Source of the DNA: Paenibacillus macerans
Lineage (GTDB): Bacteria > Bacillota > Bacilli > Paenibacillales > Paenibacillaceae
Length of the DNA: 64,000 bases
Direction of reading: 5' to 3'
Assembly: GCF_023715465.1 (NCBI RefSeq)
Contig: NZ_JAMBOE010000008.1
Span: 62,001-126,000, forward strand
In this document: piece by piece, positions 48,515-57,018 of the stretch
Position numbering within the stretch: position 1 is the stretch's first letter
How the letters are laid out: every line of letters starts with the position of its first letter
The notes under the pieces: generated by a model
Database searches by the model: none
Told to the model about the DNA's origin: nothing
Seen by the model: the letters and a program-made list of their open reading frames with translations, nothing else
Translations under genes and position numbers: made by a program

Positions 48515-48645
48515 ATTGGAAATAATCCAATAGAATTTGCTCTAATCGCCTGTTTTGCACTTCATTGAGCTTCGTCTATTGGAAAATATCCAATCAAGCA
48601 ACTATATTTACCAGTAGTTTTCCAATTCTATTGTATATATCCAAT
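48515..48645. repeat. Three ATTGGA/TCCAAT palindromes
   Basis: Palindromes at 48515-48531, 48578-48594 and 48630-48645 (ATTGGAAATAATCCAAT type), ends 63 and 51 bp apart. Possibly a degenerate relative of the four-unit repeats. The rest of 48340-48769 shows no gene. Confidence 0.5.
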
Positions 48646-48769
48646 GACAGTGCCAATACCTGATTCAACAGCTTATTGCTTGTTAAATCTGGCTCGGGAT
48701 GATAGTTGTAAACACGTACAACTAGATTTCAACAAAGCAAAAGGCTCTTTCTATTCTGTGGACGCTGCT

Positions 48770-48954
48770 CTAACGGACTCCAGCGACGTTATCCGCCCAT
48801 TTCCCGGGTATTTCCCAGCCTAACGGACCCAGATGACGCTATTTCGCTCTAAACGAGTTTACCCAAGCTGATTTGAGGGAAATAAGGTCATTTCTGTCCG
48901 TTACATTTTACACACCTTTGTTTTTCGGCAAATAACAGCTCTGGTGTCCCTTAG
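48770..48954. repeat. 185-bp inverted repeat element, copy B2
   Basis: CTAACGGAC at 48770 and 48820; inverse units end near 48904 and at 48954. Followed by a conserved pyrimidine-rich tail shared with copies B1 and B3. Confidence 0.82.
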
Positions 48955-49028
48955 CATCAAGTTCCCTCTTCTCCTTCCCACTCTACCGATATCGCCCTCT
49001 CCCCTGCCAAAAACGACTAAAACAAACA

Positions 49029-49059
49029 GCCCTGCAAATCCGCATTTGATTTGCAGGGC
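49029..49059 (-). terminator. Terminator of the chemoreceptor gene
   Basis: Perfect GCCCTGCAAATC / GATTTGCAGGGC stem, 7-nt loop, followed on the minus strand by TGTTTGTTTT. Confidence 0.85.
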
Positions 49060-49087
49060 CGTGTATGTGCTTTGATTCAATGTTTTT

Positions 49088-51280
49088 TTATACCGTAAAC
49101 TTGGACAGCGATTCTTTCAAGCCGGACGATACGTTTTCGAGCTTGCTCGACAGCTGCACCAATTGATCGCCAACCGTCTGCTGCTCGCTGCTGAGCGAAG
49201 CCACTTCTTCGGAGGTGGCCGACGATTGCTGCGCTACGGCGCTGACGTTGCTCATCGCTTCCGACAACACCGACTGCGCCTCGTTCAGTTCGTCGATTGA
49301 AGACGTGACCGAATCAAGATGCCGCACGAAGCCTTCCATTTGCTCTTGTACGGAAACGAAAATCTGACTGGTTTCCTTTACGGAGTTGGCTTGCTCCTGG
49401 AACAAGGGGCTTGCTTCAGACAGCGCTTTGACCGTTTCGTTCATTTCCTTCTGGATCGTATCGGTAATCTCCCCGACCATCGTAATGGATTGACGGGATT
49501 GCTCGGCCAACTGGCGGATTTCATCGGCGACAACCATGAACCCTTTGCCTGCAGCGCCTGCCCGGGCCGCTTCAATCGTTGCATTCAGGGACAAAATGTT
49601 GGTTTGCTGCGTAATGTTCTGCATCACGTCAAGCACCTTCATCACGGAATTGGTGCTTGCTTTCAAAGAATTAACTTTGTCGGTCAAGGCATTGACCATT
49701 TCTCCCGTGATATTTGTTTTTTGCAATAGACCGTTCAAATATTCGGTACCCAATTGACTGGACTTCTCGACTTGCCGTGCCGATGTTTCCATCTCTTTGT
49801 TGGTTTGAATCACGCGTTCCATTTGACGGGAAATGTTCTCCGTCAACTCGTTGCCGCGCTCGGCTTCGTTCGCCAGGCTGGTTGCCCCGTTGGCGATTTC
49901 CTCCGTCGCGATGGCGATCTCCTTGGCGGAAAGCGCCGTTTTGTTGGAGGCGTGCGTCAGTTCGGTAGCGGTATCGAGCACATCCTGCGCCGAGCTGTTC
50001 GTTTGCTTGACGAGCTCGGTGATCTTTTCCATCATCACGTTAAAGCTGTCGGCCAACTGGCCGATCTCATCTTTAACTTTGAGCTCCAACCGGACGTTCA
50101 AATTCCCTCTGGAACCTTCCTCCATCAGGTTTTTCAATTTGCCCAGCGGGTGCGCGATCATCCGCACCATCCAGATACCGATCAAAATCGCAATAATGGC
50201 GACACCAATCAGCGAGAAAATCGTAACCATCAAAATGGCGTTGGCGCTTTGGGTCAATTCTCCCGCGTCAACGGTGCCAAGCAATTTCCAGTCGGAGGAT
50301 TGCTGCGTATTAAATACGGCCAAAACCGTGTTTCCGTTTACATCGGTCGTCCGGAAGCTGCCGTGAGACTGTTTCGCGGCCGCCTCGCCGAATTTAAATT
50401 CCGATTCCTTGCCTTCATCTCCGGCTACCGACGAACCTACGACGATATTTTGGGCGTTCACCATTTGCAGCTTGGAGTTTTTGCCCAAATTCACTTCCTG
50501 CAGATAACCGTTCAACACTTCCAGATTGATATCCGCGATCAGAATGAACCGCTTCATGCTGTTGACGCTTTGCACGGATCTCACGAGACGGAATACGGAG
50601 GATCCCGCTTTTTGGTCCGGCACATTAATCCACATCGTCTTGGACGATTTGGTCACGTCCTCAAACCACGGCTGCTCCCGTACCGTGCCAAGGAAAGCCG
50701 AATCGGCGCTCCCGGAAGTGACATCGTCTATGGCCTTGTCCGGAGAGAGCATATACACGGCGGAAACGCCCGTAGTGGAAAATGTCAGCGTATTCAACCG
50801 AGTCCTCATTTTATTCGTTGCCGTGAACCGGTCATACTCGGACACCTCGGACAGCGACGCGTCCATAATCGCACTCTGCATTTCGTCGTCCAGGAACATT
50901 TGCTGCAGATTCTCTTCGTATTTTTGCAAAACGATATCGAGCTTTTGGGATGTTTGCACAATCGTCTGCAAATTCGCTTGTTCGGCGTTGTCCTGGATCG
51001 TCGCCTTCGCCATCTGGGAAGACAAAATGCCGATCGTTAGTACGAACACCATGATCGCCACGAAGAAAATCAGGAACAAACGTATTCCAACCGATTTGGA
51101 TGGATTAACCTCTTTGGGCATCTTATCCTTCAGCGAAACCGCCATCGCTTTCCAGTCAAATCCCGGCTTGCCGGTGTTCGCTTTTTTGGATTCCGTCCGC
51201 TCCTGCTTCTTGCTTTTCGCTTTTTTCTTGCTGTCGGCCTGTTGATCCTCGTTCTTTGGAACCAGACTCATGTTGATCAC
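49088..51280 (-). CDS. Methyl-accepting chemotaxis protein
   Basis: 730 aa chemoreceptor: lysine-rich cytosolic N-terminus (about 1-65), TM1 (about 67-86), extracytosolic dCache-like sensor (about 90-335), TM2 (about 340-365), HAMP (about 366-420) and a long signalling coiled coil with the hairpin tip [20 protein letters not shown], then a C-terminal helix. It signals to CheA/CheW; ligand unknown. The 65-residue basic N-terminal extension before TM1 is unusual. An ATG three codons in is an equally good start. Confidence 0.92.
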   Translation of the reverse strand: MINMSLVPKNEDQQADSKKKAKSKKQERTESKKANTGKPGFDWKAMAVSLKDKMPKEVNPSKSVGIRLFLIFFVAIMVFVLTIGILSSQMAKATIQDNAEQANLQTIVQTSQKLDIVLQKYEENLQQMFLDDEMQSAIMDASLSEVSEYDRFTATNKMRTRLNTLTFSTTGVSAVYMLSPDKAIDDVTSGSADSAFLGTVREQPWFEDVTKSSKTMWINVPDQKAGSSVFRLVRSVQSVNSMKRFILIADINLEVLNGYLQEVNLGKNSKLQMVNAQNIVVGSSVAGDEGKESEFKFGEAAAKQSHGSFRTTDVNGNTVLAVFNTQQSSDWKLLGTVDAGELTQSANAILMVTIFSLIGVAIIAILIGIWMVRMIAHPLGKLKNLMEEGSRGNLNVRLELKVKDEIGQLADSFNVMMEKITELVKQTNSSAQDVLDTATELTHASNKTALSAKEIAIATEEIANGATSLANEAERGNELTENISRQMERVIQTNKEMETSARQVEKSSQLGTEYLNGLLQKTNITGEMVNALTDKVNSLKASTNSVMKVLDVMQNITQQTNILSLNATIEAARAGAAGKGFMVVADEIRQLAEQSRQSITMVGEITDTIQKEMNETVKALSEASPLFQEQANSVKETSQIFVSVQEQMEGFVRHLDSVTSSIDELNEAQSVLSEAMSNVSAVAQQSSATSEEVASLSSEQQTVGDQLVQLSSKLENVSSGLKESLSKFTV

Positions 51281-51465
51281 CCACCACTCATAATAGTTGA
51301 CCCTCTGCCAAATAGGCTTGAGGTCATGCCTTAATACTGCTGGTATGTATGACTTCCGTCAGTAAATAGTTCGACAATAACTGACGTTCTCCTCTATAAT
51401 ATCGGCTGGAAATGGACTGGATTTTAAATTTTCTTAACAAAAAAGTCCCAAAACGCAAAAAAGAG

Positions 51466-51495
51466 GCCTTTTGTCCTAGACAAAAACAGGCCTCT
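51466..51495 (-). terminator. Terminator of the trhP2 gene
   Basis: AGAGGCCT (51472-51479) / AGGCCTCT (51488-51495) hairpin followed by TTTTTT on the minus strand. Confidence 0.82.
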
Positions 51496-51515
51496 AAGCA
51501 TATTGCAATTCAAAT

Positions 51516-52850
51516 TCATTTCTTCTTCCGCATCATATCGAAGTAGGATACCGGATGCTCCACTTTCATTTTAATCCGTTGCAGCGGATGTCTTGCCGCA
51601 TCCAATTCATTGCCGTTCTCGTCATAAATCGCCCCGACCGTCTGCTTGAAAAATGTCCCACCCGGCCCGAAAAATTCGACTTCCTGTCCGGGTTTAAAGT
51701 GATTGCGCTGCTGAATGACCGCCATGCCGGTGTTTTCGTCATATTCCATCACCAGACCGGCAAAGTCGTAAGGCGCCGCTTTTTCTTCCGGTTCGTAAAT
51801 ATGATCCTCATGGTCCGGCGTATCGTAGAAGAATCCCGTATTCAGCGGGCGATTCGCCGCTTTGTTGATTTCCTCCACCCACTCCGGCTTCAGCTCATAG
51901 TTGTCCGGATCGGCCATATAAGCGTCGATCGCCTGGCGGTAAACGTTCACGACCGTAGCCACATAATGGATCGATTTCATCCGTCCTTCGATTTTAAAGC
52001 TGTCCACCCCGGTATCGATCAAATCCGGGATATGCCCGATCATGCATAAATCTTTCGATCCCATCGTAAACGCGTTGTCGTTTTCCTCGAACAAAGGCAA
52101 TTGGGTCACGCCCAATCGGAACTGCTGCAGGACCTGGCTGTCCCGTGCCTCCTCCTCGGAAACCCATGCGGCTTCCGGGCGGCCGTCCTCAAACAAATCG
52201 TATTTCCAGCGGCACGACTGACAGCAGCCCCCGCGGTTGGAGTCGCGGTCGGTAAAATGGTTCGACAGCACGCAGCGGCCGGAGTAGGAGGAACACATCG
52301 CCCCGTGAATAAAAGCCTCCAACTCGATGTCGACATGCTTTTTGATCTCCTCGATTTCACCCAGACTGGTCTCCCGGCCAAGCACGACCCGCGGCAGGCC
52401 TTGTTCCTTCCAAAACTTGACCGCCTGCCAGTTGACCGTCGACTGTTGGGTGCTCAGGTGCACCTCCAAGCCGGGAACGACCCGCCGCGCCGTTTCGATA
52501 ATGACCGGATCGGCCACGATGATGGCGGCGATGCCGACCTCGTACAAATTCCGCAAATAATTCTCAATGCCCTCCAGGTCCTCATTGTGGGCATAAATAT
52601 TGGTGGCCACGAACACTTTGGCCCCGTATTTCCGCGCGAACTCTACGCCTTCGCGCATTTCTTCAAAACTGAAATTATCCGCATTGGAACGAAGGCCGTA
52701 TTTTTGCCCACCGATATACACGGCATCCGCTCCGTAATGAACGGCGAATTTCAGCTTCTCAAGATTGCCCGCCGGGGCGAGCAGCTCGGGTTTCGCCAGC
52801 CGGTAACGTTTCCCCGCATATTTCGGGATGTGTTTCTCCGCTGTCCGCAT
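51516..52850 (-). CDS. U32-family tRNA hydroxylation protein TrhP2 (YrrO-like)
   Basis: 444 aa. N-terminal TIM-barrel U32 domain with the family signature EAFIHGAMCSSYSGRCVLS and the Fe-S cysteine set that follows (GGCCQSCRW); C-terminal beta domain (about 345-440). In B. subtilis the YrrN/YrrO pair (TrhP1/TrhP2) makes 5-hydroxyuridine at tRNA position 34 from prephenate. The partner gene lies upstream at 53414, separated by 560 bp of repeats, where Bacillus has them adjacent. GAGGTG ribosome site. Confidence 0.9.
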   Translation of the reverse strand: MRTAEKHIPKYAGKRYRLAKPELLAPAGNLEKLKFAVHYGADAVYIGGQKYGLRSNADNFSFEEMREGVEFARKYGAKVFVATNIYAHNEDLEGIENYLRNLYEVGIAAIIVADPVIIETARRVVPGLEVHLSTQQSTVNWQAVKFWKEQGLPRVVLGRETSLGEIEEIKKHVDIELEAFIHGAMCSSYSGRCVLSNHFTDRDSNRGGCCQSCRWKYDLFEDGRPEAAWVSEEEARDSQVLQQFRLGVTQLPLFEENDNAFTMGSKDLCMIGHIPDLIDTGVDSFKIEGRMKSIHYVATVVNVYRQAIDAYMADPDNYELKPEWVEEINKAANRPLNTGFFYDTPDHEDHIYEPEEKAAPYDFAGLVMEYDENTGMAVIQQRNHFKPGQEVEFFGPGGTFFKQTVGAIYDENGNELDAARHPLQRIKMKVEHPVSYFDMMRKKK

Positions 52851-52887
52851 CTTCGTTCACCTCTTCGTTTTTAATTTAAATCATCCG

Positions 52888-53072
52888 CTAACGGACTGAA
52901 ATGCTCTTATTATGCAAAAAAACAGGCGTTTCATTTTCTAAAGGACTGGAGAGTCCTTAGTGGCCAGAAAATGCCTAAGAATAGGCCGTTACAGGTAAAA
53001 TAGAGGCTCTGGTGTCCGTTACCTTCCAAAACACCCGATTTTCCTTTGAATAGCGGCTTTACAGTCCGTTAG
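52888..53072. repeat. 185-bp inverted repeat element, copy D
   Basis: Ends are a perfect inverted repeat CTAACGGACTG / CAGTCCGTTAG. Inner units: CTAAAGGACT at 52938 and an inverse ending GTCCGTTAC at 53022, i.e. exactly 50 bp in from each end, as in the other copies. Inner sequence is diverged. Confidence 0.82.
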
Positions 53073-53162
53073 AAGTTGAAGCATGCTTCGTGTACCGTAC
53101 TATCGATGGATCAAAACCAGTAACATAGCTTGATCAAAAAATCATGAGAACTCCAGCGAAAA

Positions 53163-53361
53163 CATAAGAACAATAAATGTCGTTATTCCGGCGATATCCG
53201 CCCACTTGAGAGATATAGAGGAAAACTATGTCGCTATTTTAGCCGATCAAAAGGAAATGCCCACGTTCCAAACCAGACTTAGCAAAATAAGGACAAAAAA
53301 TTCCTCTATTTGGACTGAACATGTCAGGCACCGGATAATAAGTACATAAAGTTCCACTATT
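53163..53361. repeat. 199-bp four-unit intergenic repeat, copy A3
   Basis: Units of 25 bp start at 53163, 53214, 53286 and 53337; sequence close to A1 and A2. With copy D it fills the gap between the two U32 genes. Confidence 0.8.
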
Positions 53362-53413
53362 TTCGAGGCAAACGCTTCATCGTTTTAGCAGCCGGCTATC
53401 AAGCAACTTCCTC

Positions 53414-54349
53414 TTAATACACCTGCTCTTTATAGAAAAATCCAAAGGACAGCTCGCGCTCAGGGTCCTGAACGCGGCGGATGGCCTCGATCCAGGACTC
53501 GTCGAATTCGTAGCCGTCCGGGTCGCGGAAATAAGCCTCGATCGCCTGGCGATACGCGGAGATGACCACCTCGTTATAAGCCGCCGGCTTCAGCAGCGTT
53601 TCGATCTTAAAGCTGTCGATGCCTGCCGCCAGCAGCACATGCAGGTCCTCCAGAATGCAAATATCGTCCGAGCTCATGATGTGCGTTCCGTTCCGGTCTT
53701 CATAGATCGGGAACTTCTCTTCAGGGCGTTCGGCTTCAATCAGAAACAACCCGCGCCTGGGGCCCAGGTCGCTGCCCGGATCCACCGGGCGTCCCTGATG
53801 ACTCATATAGCTCTGCACCAGCCGGCGCTTCGAATGGTAAATATTTGTCATCCCGTGCACCTGCACCTCTGCTTCAATCTGCAACGAAGGGTGCATGCCC
53901 GTAATCTCGTCCATGTTCAGCTCGCGCGCCAAAACGACCCGTGATGCGCCTTTGGACCCCCAATAATTGGCGGTCGCATAATTCGTCGAAGTCATTTCCG
54001 CGTTCCAATGCAGCCCCAGTTCGGGCGCAACTTCGCGCACCGTCTGCAGCACCGCCGGATCGCCGAACTCCACCCCATCGACACCGCAATCGGCCAGCCG
54101 CTTCACGTAATCGGACAAATCCTCCAGCAGTTCGTTCGACATCAGGTTATTCACGCTTACGTAGATTTTGGCTCCCCGCTCATGTCCAAGGCGAACAGCC
54201 GCGGCAATTTCGTCCGGCGAAAAATCGCCGGGAAGCCGCATACCGTATTTGGCTTCGCCAATTATAGCCGCATCCGCTCCGGCTGCCAAATAACGCTCCA
54301 GCTCCTTCAGCGATCCCGCGGGAACGAGCAGCTCCGGTTTTTTCGTCAT
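53414..54349 (-). CDS. U32-family tRNA hydroxylation protein TrhP1 (YrrN-like)
   Basis: 311 aa, one U32 TIM-barrel domain (MTKKPELLVPAGSLKELERY; GADAAIIGEAKYGMR). Shorter than TrhP2 and without the C-terminal domain, and its EVQVHGMTNIYHSKR block lacks the cysteines of the U32 signature, as in YrrN-type partners. Acts with TrhP2 in tRNA wobble-uridine hydroxylation. 13 bp after mltG, the slot where Bacillus carries yrrM (trmR). Confidence 0.88.
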   Translation of the reverse strand: MTKKPELLVPAGSLKELERYLAAGADAAIIGEAKYGMRLPGDFSPDEIAAAVRLGHERGAKIYVSVNNLMSNELLEDLSDYVKRLADCGVDGVEFGDPAVLQTVREVAPELGLHWNAEMTSTNYATANYWGSKGASRVVLARELNMDEITGMHPSLQIEAEVQVHGMTNIYHSKRRLVQSYMSHQGRPVDPGSDLGPRRGLFLIEAERPEEKFPIYEDRNGTHIMSSDDICILEDLHVLLAAGIDSFKIETLLKPAAYNEVVISAYRQAIEAYFRDPDGYEFDESWIEAIRRVQDPERELSFGFFYKEQVY

Positions 54350-54362
54350 ACAGTTATCACCC

Positions 54363-55418
54363 TTATTTTTCGGCCATAGCCTTGCTAGTCTTGATGTTTT
54401 TCAAATGCTCCGCGTACGTTTTGGCAAATAGATGCTCGCCGCTTCCGTCTTTTTTCGTCACATAAAAAAGATATTCCGAAGCCGTCGGCGCCAGCGCCGC
54501 CTCAATCGATTTAAGGCTCGGCGCCGCGATCGGGCCGGGCGGCAAACCTTCGTAAAGATAAGTGTTATAAGGGCTGTCCACACTGCGCAAATCGGAATTC
54601 AGCAGCCGCTCCTTCGGTTTGTCCAGCACGTACTGCACCGTTGCGTCGATCTCCAGCTTCATATGCTGCGCAAGCCGATTGTAGATGACGCCGGCCACGA
54701 TGCTCCGCTCCTCGTCAACGACGACTTCCCGCTCCACCAGCGAGGCTACCGTCATCAGCTCGTTTAAGCTCAGCCCACGCTGCTCCAATTTTTGCCGGAA
54801 GTCCGGAATTTCGTTTAACCTTTTCTCCATTTCCTGAAGCATACGCTCAGCGATATCCCGCTCGGTGCTGCCTTTTTTCAGCTCATAGGTTTCCGGGAAC
54901 AGATATCCTTCCAGCCGATAGGTCAATTTGTCGTTTTGCGGAATTTCCTTCAGCAATTCACTGTCCAGCCCGGAAGCACCTCCCGCCACCTTTAAAAAAA
55001 CATCCTTGTCGACGGTGCCCTCTTCGCTCAGCTTATCGGCCATTTGCTTGACCGTAAACCCTTCGGGGATTGTAAACCGGACCATTTCCGTTTTCACGAC
55101 ATCGCCGCTGTTCAGTCTGGCAATGATTTCGTCATACGTCGCCCCCGGCTTGAATTCATAAACCCCTGCTTGAAAGTGACTGCCTTCGGACTTCCATTTC
55201 AAGTAGGACCGGAATAATAATGAATTTTTAATAAGACCCTGCTTCTCCAGCAAATCCGCAATTTTACCGGTGCCCGTTCCGGGCTCGATCGTTATTTTAA
55301 TGGCCTGTTCCGACGCCTTGACAGGCTGCATGCCCGTATATACGTAAGCACCCGCAGCACCTGCCGCGGCAATCACGAGCACGATCAATATGCTCAGCCA
55401 TTTTAGCGCCTTTTTCAA
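54363..55418 (-). CDS. mltG: Endolytic transglycosylase MltG
   Basis: 351 aa YceG-family enzyme. N-terminal membrane anchor (about 7-28), LysM-like subdomain, catalytic domain with the essential Glu in TVASLVEREV and following VAGVIYNRL, ending ANPTASEYLF-like (LAPTASEYLFYVTKKDGSGEH). Cleaves nascent peptidoglycan strands at the membrane and sets glycan length. A terminator separates it from the DUF1292 genes upstream; likely co-transcribed with trhP1. Confidence 0.94.
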   Translation of the reverse strand: MKKALKWLSILIVLVIAAAGAAGAYVYTGMQPVKASEQAIKITIEPGTGTGKIADLLEKQGLIKNSLLFRSYLKWKSEGSHFQAGVYEFKPGATYDEIIARLNSGDVVKTEMVRFTIPEGFTVKQMADKLSEEGTVDKDVFLKVAGGASGLDSELLKEIPQNDKLTYRLEGYLFPETYELKKGSTERDIAERMLQEMEKRLNEIPDFRQKLEQRGLSLNELMTVASLVEREVVVDEERSIVAGVIYNRLAQHMKLEIDATVQYVLDKPKERLLNSDLRSVDSPYNTYLYEGLPPGPIAAPSLKSIEAALAPTASEYLFYVTKKDGSGEHLFAKTYAEHLKNIKTSKAMAEK

Positions 55419-55440
55419 TCGCTCAACTCCTTTACAGCCA

Positions 55441-55467
55441 AAAAGAGCGGTTGTTAACCCGCTCTTC
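55441..55467 (-). terminator. Terminator after the DUF1292 genes
   Basis: AAGAGCGG...CCGCTCTT stem followed on the minus strand by TTTTT, between the second DUF1292 gene and mltG. Confidence 0.78.
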
Positions 55468-55514
55468 CCAGACCGTTCTTATCCGCTTTCGTGCTTAGAA
55501 CCTGGTTTTACGTT

Positions 55515-55823
55515 TCATTCCGGGAACGTCAATTCATCATAAAGCTCGGATACGTTCTCCCACTCATCGTCGTTGTCGATGGTAATGAGCTCCAAAGATC
55601 CGCCCGCCGCTTCCACGATTTTAAAAATCTCCGGTTCATCGTCCCGGCCGGCTTGTTCCGGCAGCAGGACAGCGTAGGCCGCCCCGGCCACGTCAAACTC
55701 CCGCTCGACCTTGTAGTAGGCCGCTTTGCCGGACTCATCCTCCAGTTCCACAACCGGGCCGTAGGCGTCGCGCACGCGCGAAGTCCAAACGACTTGATCC
55801 GCCGTGTACTCAGTCATGATCAT
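55515..55823 (-). CDS. DUF1292 family protein, second copy
   Basis: 102 aa (or 100 from the next ATG at 55817). DUF1292 fold: VVELEDESGKAAYYKVEREF, with an acidic C-terminus (DDEWENVSELYDEL). It overlaps the end of the first DUF1292 gene. Function unknown. Bacillus carries one such gene (yrzB) at this spot, so this copy is extra. Confidence 0.82.
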   Translation of the reverse strand: MIMTEYTADQVVWTSRVRDAYGPVVELEDESGKAAYYKVEREFDVAGAAYAVLLPEQAGRDDEPEIFKIVEAAGGSLELITIDNDDEWENVSELYDELTFPE

Positions 55824-56127
55824 CTTCTCCGTCGAACTCGTCGATCAGCGTGTTGAACGTCTCTTCCACGATCTCCCATTCTTCGTCGCTTTCAATCGTG
55901 TACAGCTTCAGATCATCGCCGTCTTCCTCGTAACGGAATGCGTATACCTCTTCGCCCTCTTCATCCTCGTTTTGATCGGAATCCAGAGGAACGACCATCA
56001 TATACTTATTGTCGGAACCGTCAACTTCGAATTTCATAATCACTTCGAATTCTTCTTCATTTCCCTCTTCATCGGGAATATAAATAATTTCCGGTTCTTC
56101 TTCATTACCGATACGATCTTTAGACAT
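55810..56127 (-). CDS. yrzB: DUF1292 family protein (YrzB-like)
   Basis: 105 aa, very acidic. DUF1292 core: IIYIPDEEGNEEEFEVIMKF, VYAFRYEEDGDDLKLYTIES, DEEWEIVEETFNTL. Conserved neighbour of ruvX and ireB in Firmicutes; molecular role unknown. 13 bp after ruvX; its 3' end overlaps the second copy. Confidence 0.88.
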   Translation of the reverse strand: MSKDRIGNEEEPEIIYIPDEEGNEEEFEVIMKFEVDGSDNKYMMVVPLDSDQNEDEEGEEVYAFRYEEDGDDLKLYTIESDEEWEIVEETFNTLIDEFDGEDDHD

Positions 56128-56140
56128 GAGCGGGTCCTCC

Positions 56141-56557
56141 TCACAATTTACTCTTAGAGTCTAGATAATTTTGTAAAATCAAACTGGCGGCCATTTTGTC
56201 CACGACCCCTTTGCGCTTCTTTCTGCTGACGTCCGCCTCGAGCAGCGTCCGCTGCGCCGAGACGGTCGTGAGCCGCTCATCCCAAAGATGAACGGGCAGA
56301 TTCAGCCTGCTCCGCAGGTCGTCGGCAAAAGCCTTGCATATTTCTCCACGGGGACCGATCGAGCCGTTCATGTTCTTGGGAAGCCCAACTACGATCTCTT
56401 CCACTTCATGCTGCTGCGCCAGCCCCGCAATCCGGTCGAATTCTCCGCCTTCCTTGCGGCGTTCGATCACTTCCACGCCTTGGGCGGTCCAACCGAACGC
56501 ATCGCTGACGGCCACCCCGATCCGGCGGTCCCCATAATCCAGACCCATAATTCTCAT
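56141..56557 (-). CDS. ruvX: RuvX/YqgF Holliday-junction resolvase-like protein
   Basis: 138 aa from the ATG at 56557 (MRIMGLDYGDRRIGVAVSDA), after AAGGAG; the frame upstream is not homologous. RNase-H fold with Asp in GLDYG, Glu in WDERLTTV and C-terminal Asp in VVDKMAA. The family is proposed to act in 16S rRNA 5'-end maturation or recombination. Member of the ireB-ruvX-yrzB operon. Confidence 0.93.
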   Translation of the reverse strand: MRIMGLDYGDRRIGVAVSDAFGWTAQGVEVIERRKEGGEFDRIAGLAQQHEVEEIVVGLPKNMNGSIGPRGEICKAFADDLRSRLNLPVHLWDERLTTVSAQRTLLEADVSRKKRKGVVDKMAASLILQNYLDSKSKL

Positions 56558-56579
56558 GCGTTGCTCCTTTAAGTACGTG

Positions 56580-56617
56580 TTCAAAAAGTCCGGCTTTTCA
56601 GCACCTGACTTTTTGAA
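56580..56617. repeat. Perfect inverted repeat between ireB and ruvX
   Basis: TTCAAAAAGTC / GACTTTTTGAA, 11-bp arms with a 16-base loop. Could be a processing hairpin or weak attenuator within the operon. Confidence 0.5.
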
Positions 56618-56625
56618 GCGCCTCT

Positions 56626-56886
56626 TTAACGGTGGCCGGCCATGTAGTACCGTACCAACTCTTCAATTAATTCATCGCGCTCTTTCTTGCGCACCAAGCT
56701 TCGCGCGTTGTTATGCCGCGGTATATACGCAGGATCCCCCGACAGCAAGTAACCGACGATCTGGTTGACCGGGTTGTATTCTTTCTCCTGCAGGGCTTCG
56801 TATACCGTTAATAGAATTTCCTTGGCTGACGCCTCCTGCTCATCGCCCTTGACGTTAAACTTGACGGTTTTATCCATGGAGTCCAT
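56626..56886 (-). CDS. ireB: IreB family regulatory phosphoprotein (YrzL-like)
   Basis: 86 aa. UPF0297/IreB: small helical protein which in Enterococcus is phosphorylated by the PASTA kinase IreK and affects cephalosporin tolerance. Conserved blocks [47 protein letters not shown] present. Located between alaS and ruvX as in most Firmicutes. Confidence 0.93.
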   Translation of the reverse strand: MDSMDKTVKFNVKGDEQEASAKEILLTVYEALQEKEYNPVNQIVGYLLSGDPAYIPRHNNARSLVRKKERDELIEELVRYYMAGHR

Positions 56887-57018
56887 GATGACACCTCGCT
56901 TCTTCAGACATCCCTATATGGTCGCAGCCGGCTTCCTCTTAGCCTAATCATACTATACCATATCATGGGTTCCTTAAGGAAATTTTCGGCAGTCCCCGCC
57001 AAATTTTTATCGCCGGTT

